Positions 58,733-64,000 of a DNA stretch of 64,000 nt are shown in pieces. A program made the position numbers and the translations under genes. The stretch covers positions 580,501 to 644,500 of the forward strand of contig CM042993.1 in NCBI GenBank assembly GCA_023678885.1. Reading direction: 5' to 3'. Position 1 is the first letter of the stretch, and each line of letters opens with the position of its first letter. Source of the stretch: Pogostemon cablin (taxonomy: Eukaryota; Streptophyta; Magnoliopsida; Lamiales; Lamiaceae). The notes under the pieces were generated by a model. That model was not told the DNA's origin, did no database searches, and saw only the letters and a program-made list of their open reading frames with translations.

Positions 58733-61700
58733 TAATGTATAGTATTATGCGTGTTAAGATGTGATAACAGTTTTAAAATTAAGTATATATTGTCGAGCTT
58801 TTAGATTGAGTATATTTTCTTTAATAAAAGTGGTCGAAGATTAATTTTGAGACAAACAAATTAAAAAAAAATAGAATTTATCGGATAGAAAACATAAAAA
58901 ATACTATTAGTATTGTCATCACATCACAATCATACTTAATAACCAATTGATGGATGATATACTTATACCTTAAAAACCTACCAAAATGGGTTGGTCATCC
59001 TTTCAAAATTTTATGAGTTTGTTAAATGATCAATTTGTTTAAAAGCAAATTTTAGTTGATGTGGTAATTAAATATGGTATCATAGTCACCTTTTAATAAA
59101 GGTTTAGGATTCTAATCCTACCATCATCTATTTATCAAAAAATTACATGCTGTCGGTTAAACTTTTATATGAGTTTAATTAAAATTTGAGCTCTAGCCTC
59201 CAATTAGAATCCCATAAAAATATTTCAAAATCTATCGTTCCCACCAAATGTATTATAAGGTATTGGATTCAGCACCCCATAACCATTAGGTATTTAAAAA
59301 TAAAAATAAAAGAGATTGGGCAGAGGGTGATTCAGTAGAATATGCAAAGAACCTTGGAAGCTGCAACCATAGCTAATTTATAATTTTGGACTGAATCATC
59401 AATAATTGAACTCAATGGAACGACAGGTGGCAGTGTCGTTCAATCAATTTACTAACCCTCTTTACTGCAGTATAATATCAATGTATAGGGGTGGGGAAAA
59501 AGGATAAGAATCTCATTACAATTATTGATCAATTTATATACATTTATTTTGTGTGTATATATTTCACATGAGTTAGAGAGATCAGACGTTGCTTCCCACA
59601 AGGAAACAAATACCCTTCCTCAATATCTGCTAAACCATCCTAACTATCAATTAATCTATTCTAATCTTGAGATTACCAATTTAGCATTTAGCACCACCCC
59701 CGAATCCAATTGTATACTCCCATTTAAGAATCTAGCAATAATATACTATTGGGTAAATTATTTAATTAAGGTGTATATATATGATAATTAAATTGAAATA
59801 AAAATATTGGGTGTGTACCTACAAATCACTTATATATATGTAACCTCATTTGATAGGTTAATTTCTAACAAAATCTAGCTTGCACATTAGTAAATTTTTT
59901 TGATAAATGAGAAAAGGTAAGAGGACCTTTATCATGTTAAATATATACCATGTAAAATTTCAAAATTAAAAGAGATTTGTATTATTTAATATTTAATCAA
60001 CCTCCCTAATAAAGTACATGATTTGAAATAAATAAAATAAAATAAAATATACTCCATAATAATGTGCATTTTATAATATATTTTTACCATCATATATCAT
60101 GCATTATGAATCCCACTATACCACAATAAAGAATAGAAAATTCAATTGCAATAATCAAATAATTATAGTATAAAACAAGATTTTATATTTATACTTGAAA
60201 ACTAATTGTTTATAGACACAAATGGTTAGAGAAATCTGACAAAGGTAAGAGTAAAATTTCAGCTTTTGTTAAGTATTGCAAAATAACCTAGTTTCATCAA
60301 TGATATTAATGATCCCAAGAATACTTTATTAATACTACTTTTAACCTTAGTTTAACTTTCACTTATCAGCTTTTATTAAATAAAAGAATAATAAAAATGA
60401 AACCACTTTAGCTAATTGGCGAAGGGTGATGATGCACCACCAAATCTCCAACCAACTCCACCAATCAAAACCATGCAATAAGGGTTATAATTTATCCTAA
60501 AAAACGTGTTGACTTAATATGATGTCATTAGTTCTAAAGTTAAACTATTTTGGTCCGTTCATAAACACACACACACACCCATGTTTGTGCGTATGAATGG
60601 GATGTTCAACTTCTAACCTAATCAAGCATGCAAAGTAAAAGCCACACGCCGTGCCCCATTTATTATATTTTTTTTGGTGATTGTAAGTGTAAGAGATGGT
60701 TTATTATAGCTTATAGGGATTAAATCGCAACATAATAATACTTAAAAATTAAGAAAAATGGAGGAAAATTCAAACATTTGCGTCTTTGAGAATTTCATTT
60801 TAGTCCTAATTTTGCCTATTTGCAATAATTATGAGATGAACCATGTTCGATGGTATTGCAGTGTTTGCAGATTGTTGCATTTTCTTAGCCATATCATTAG
60901 ATGACGAGTGAGAGAAGAAAAAAAAAAGAGTACTCCATAATCTAAAGAACAAAGGTTTAAATTATTTATTTCTTTTAGTTGTCACTTATCTATAGAGATG
61001 GAATTAAAGGGTGGGAGCTTAGATTTTTAAATTTCATTTTTAGTATGTAGAAATTCTATTATTCATATCCTTGATTTTTACAATTTTACCCCCTTAGATT
61101 TTAGGACAACTCCATATCCTTTCCTATTTAGACAATTTTTCTATTTCATCTTCCTTAAAAGTTAAACCTATCCTTTCCTACTTATCTAATGAATGACGGG
61201 GAAGATATAATATCATCATGTAACATAATATAAATGTGATAATAAAGCTAATAAAGCGTTAACTAAATATGGGTTTGTTTCTAAATAATGTTATTATAAT
61301 TCCAAAAAAAAAAAAAGTCTAACAGCTAATTATTTTACATGCAATGTACCAAGTTACTAAAATCATAGTTCAAATAGACGTCCGGTTTAACCTTAAAAAG
61401 GAATAATCCATCAAATGTGTGTGTGTGTTACTCCAATTAGGCATGTCTGCATTCGTGTGTTCATAAGGAGTAGTAAAGAATAAAATTAGTTAATTAATTA
61501 AAAAAAAATCTGATTGGGTGAAACGGAACACCAAATAAATACCCTTAATAAAAAGTAATACTCCACTAGAGTTAATAAAAATTGATAGTAGGACATGAAT
61601 TTAAATATCTTACTTATGTAAGACAGTTTTATGTAAGTGTTCCATTAATAAAATAACTAATACTGCCACCACTATTTTATAAAAAAAATTAGGGCAAGAA

Positions 61701-62505
61701 TGAGGAGGTGCAAGTTGTGAACAGCAGCAGTGTTGTAAATGCAAAAAACATTATAAATTAATCAAAGAGTAATAGTATATTAATATGATGTGGGGGTGGG
61801 GCAATGAAAAAGAGTGGTAAAGAAAGAGAAGAGAAGAGGGCATTGAAGTCATAAAAACCCCACATAGGATTCTCAAATGAACACGCTCAATTATGCAACT
61901 GCTTGTCCTTTTCAATACCTCCAATTAACTATTACCAGGGCCCTTCCCATGGTCCCACTTCTGGGGGTGGTTCTGGCTGGGGTATTTGGTGCTCGGGTCA
62001 AGATCAAGAATTTGTGAAGCATTTTCAGACCATGAAAAAGATGTATTCATCCATTGTTGCTTTCCTCAATACTCTTTCCATTGCACGCACCATGCACGTG
62101 CGTGCTCTGCATCCATGAAAAACGGGGGGTAGGCTGGGGGGGTTTCAAGACCTGCTAGCTGATTTAGAAGGTGAGTAAGTAGGGATTTATTTATGCATTC
62201 ATAAATGAAACAGCAACACTTATAAGATTCAATAAACATTGGTTTCAAGCTTAACAAAAAAGAATATATTTCAGCAGAAATTCTTTTGTGGGGTGGGGGG
62301 TGATTCACTGAAACTGCGTAAAGTTGAAGATTGATGGAAATAACTATAATATTTATACACTAAATCATTATTACTACTCCACTATCAAAGCCTAAACTGC
62401 TACCAAACTACTAAACACTGAAACTTTCTAAACTTCTAACATCAAAACACTAACCGAAACAAAAATTAAAAACAAGAGATGTCGTAACCTTAAACCCTTC
62501 ATCAG

Positions 62506-62823
62506 TTAATTTGCTCTCTCAACATGGCGAATAAACACTGATTCCAAATCAGGGGGGTTAAAGAACTCCCTCACACCATTAAAATGGCAAGTTGATGTTG
62601 GGCGGCGCTTCCTCGGCGCCGGCGGGCACGACAACTTCTCCGGTATTCTCGATTCACGCGCCGTAGGGGTCGTGGAACGCGCCTCCTCATCCTCACCGCA
62701 ATCCTCTCTAGCCTTGGTAGATATAGGCTTTAATGGAGCCCTAATTGCGATTCCAGCTATAACCCATTTCTTCCCCTCTGAATCTTTGCTTAATTCCACT
62801 TGATGCTTCTTCGAGAAACCCAT
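62506..62823 (-). CDS. SMR6: SIAMESE-related cyclin-dependent kinase inhibitor, SMR6-like
   Basis: A single exon of 105 residues starts MGFSKKHQVELSKDSEGKKW. Then come VIAGIAIRAPLKPISTKARE, an acidic stretch, STTPTARESRIPEKLSCPPA and PRKRRPTSTCHFNGVREFF, ending PPDLESVFIRHVERAN. The CPPAPRKRRP block and the REFF...DLE segment are the conserved CDK/cyclin-binding parts of the SIM/SMR family. The MGFSKK start and IAGIAIRAPLKPI stretch match the SMR6 branch. SMR proteins bind CDK-cyclin complexes in the nucleus and promote cell-cycle exit or endoreduplication. Length and single-exon structure are typical. The start codon follows an upstream TATA box by a leader of about 255-260 nt. Confidence 0.93.
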   Translation of the reverse strand: MGFSKKHQVELSKDSEGKKWVIAGIAIRAPLKPISTKAREDCGEDEEARSTTPTARESRIPEKLSCPPAPRKRRPTSTCHFNGVREFFNPPDLESVFIRHVERAN

Positions 62824-64000
62824 TTAGAAAGAAATAATTTCAAATAAAGATCTTCTTGGAGAGAAACAAGTAAAAGAAAGAAAAGGGATCCTTTTGAGTA
62901 AGAATTCGTAGAATAAACTAAAAGAAAAAGGGTGTCTTTTAGGTGTGATGATATGATTTGCAGGAGGGGAGGGGTTTTTGAGGATTTTGAAGAAAAGGGA
63001 AGGCGGCAAAATAGAGAGAATTTGTAAGAGAAGAATGAGAGAGAGTAGTAGTAACTAGTAAAGGGGGGAGGTGAGGGGGAAATTAGTATTGAAAAATGGA
63101 AAATAGAGTTTTTATATTGGAGAGAGTATATGAGAGTGATGATTGGGGATGTGAATTTTGGGAACAGGGATTTTGTTTGGAGGCTGCCTACCCATTTGCC
63201 GCCTTTTTTTTTCGCCCCAACGGCTCTCATTCCCGCTCTTTTTTTTGACACTTTCCTATTTTCTCCCTGCTTCTTACTCTTATTTACTACATTTGCGTAT
63301 TTGATTTTGCTACTATTGTACGGCGACGTTTTGCTTAATATGAGCTGGGCTTCATATTCTTGCTTGGGCTTTTGAGTCTTTAACATCAGGCCCATATGTC
63401 TTTGTTACAATAATACTAATTTTTAAGGTATTAAACTTGTAATTTGAACGATCCCTTAAATATAAAAAAGTTACAAGCATCAATACAACTATATAAGTTA
63501 CACAATAACCTCAAAATATATTGCAATTTCATTTTCAATTGACACACCTAAAATACTTTATATTATATTTATTATTTAAAATAATCAAATTTTCAAAAGG
63601 AAAAAAAAAGAAGATAAAATAGCTTAATTATAAATGAATGTAAAACAATGAATGTGTGAATTGTTCTACGTGACAAAAGGATAGATTTGATCCGATTTTT
63701 TTAAAGCGTGCTTAGATTGGGAAACACAATAATCTAAAATACGTTGATAACATGCTTAATTAATACCATTTTTTTGTTTTAGTTTCGCCTTTATCTCTCT
63801 CAATTAATTTAATGAATTATTCTCATGTACAATCTACACATAAATTTAACTTTATTGTAAAAACATAAATATAAAGAAAAAAATAATCTAAAACTTAATA
63901 TTATATTTTAAGGATATATGAATAATTCCAAAAAAAAAAGTGAATATATATTTTAAAGATAAATTTAAAATAAAGTCTTAAAGTTTCTAAGAATGTCTAT
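62824..64000. other. upstream region of the SMR6-like gene and right edge
   Basis: 63,000-63,260 is purine/pyrimidine-skewed leader and promoter DNA. Repeated GGGCT/GGCCCA motifs lie at 63,343-63,395 (site II-like). 63,410-64,000 is AT-rich with no feature seen. Confidence 0.5.
63109..63116 (-). promoter_or_regulatory. TATA box of the SMR6-like gene
   Basis: The minus strand reads CCAATATAAAAACTC, with TATAAAAA about 290 bases before the ATG. Confidence 0.6.

Larger units (their letters stand above)
54670..62505. other. 7.8-kb gene-poor region
   Basis: Includes a cluster of AGCCCAC/GGCCCA motifs (55,529-55,600), a copia-like retrotransposon fragment (about 55,960-56,110), an E2F-like site cluster (56,882-56,974) and a Stowaway MITE (58,470-58,732). 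A second TGGTATCATAG primer-site-like sequence lies near 59,073. At 61,880-62,120 is an open frame without ATG (GPTSGGGSGWGIWCSGQDQE), possibly part of a non-coding transcript. None is strong enough for a gene call. Confidence 0.45.

Noticed and set aside
62790..63395. 201-codon minus frame overlapping the SMR6-like start
   Set aside because: Ser/Phe-rich reading of the leader and promoter; out of frame with the recognisable SMR6 protein.
1..64000. tRNA, rRNA, known microRNA precursors
   Set aside because: I looked for tRNA B-box patterns and well-known miRNA sequences (miR156, miR319 types) and saw none; a tRNAscan-SE and miRNA search would be decisive.

Overview
This is plant nuclear DNA, almost certainly from a eudicot. 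It is AT-rich, its genes have GT-AG introns, it carries Stowaway, hAT and Mutator MITEs and LTR elements, and its proteins are plant-specific families (D6PK-type AGC kinase, SIAMESE-related inhibitor, plant GP210). An asterid such as a Lamiales species is my guess; the window alone does not prove it. All exon models were built by eye from reading frame, splice consensus and family knowledge, without transcripts.

Layout, left to right. First is the first coding exon of a Raf-like kinase (minus, leaving the window). Next come a chalcone-isomerase-fold fatty-acid-binding-type protein (plus, 4 exons), a glucose-6-phosphate 1-epimerase-like gene (minus, 8 exons), a D6PK-like AGC kinase (minus, 2 coding exons plus a leader intron), a 108-residue conserved-looking protein (minus, 3 exons), and nucleoporin GP210 (minus, 3 exons, one of 5.4 kb). 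Between 29.7 and 31.8 kb lie two head-to-head relics of a kinesin-14 motor gene. A complete, young, non-autonomous LTR retrotransposon that encodes only Gag occupies 35.8-40.4 kb. It is followed by a PMEI-like secreted protein (plus) and a complete 18-exon ABCB26/TAP1-type ABC half-transporter (minus). A transposon-rich gap at 46-53 kb holds a hAT MITE, a solo LTR and a Mutator-type foldback element. An F-box/LRR gene (plus), a long gene-poor stretch and an SMR6-type CDK inhibitor (minus) complete the window.

The genes are independent plant loci, not an operon. From memory, GP210, an F-box/RNI-like gene, SMR6 and a closely similar Raf-like kinase lie together in Arabidopsis around At5g40460-At5g40540, so the block looks like ancestral gene order expanded by transposons.

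The most unusual signal is in the Gag-only element. About 28 degenerate repeats at 38.3-39.4 kb each form a short stem whose two sides change together (GCTC/GAGC, ACTC/GAGT, TCTC/GAGA), which suggests selection on an RNA or DNA hairpin. Other points are changes at presumed catalytic residues in the epimerase and the ABC transporter, the inverted kinesin relics, and a duplicated promoter fragment of the PMEI-like gene.
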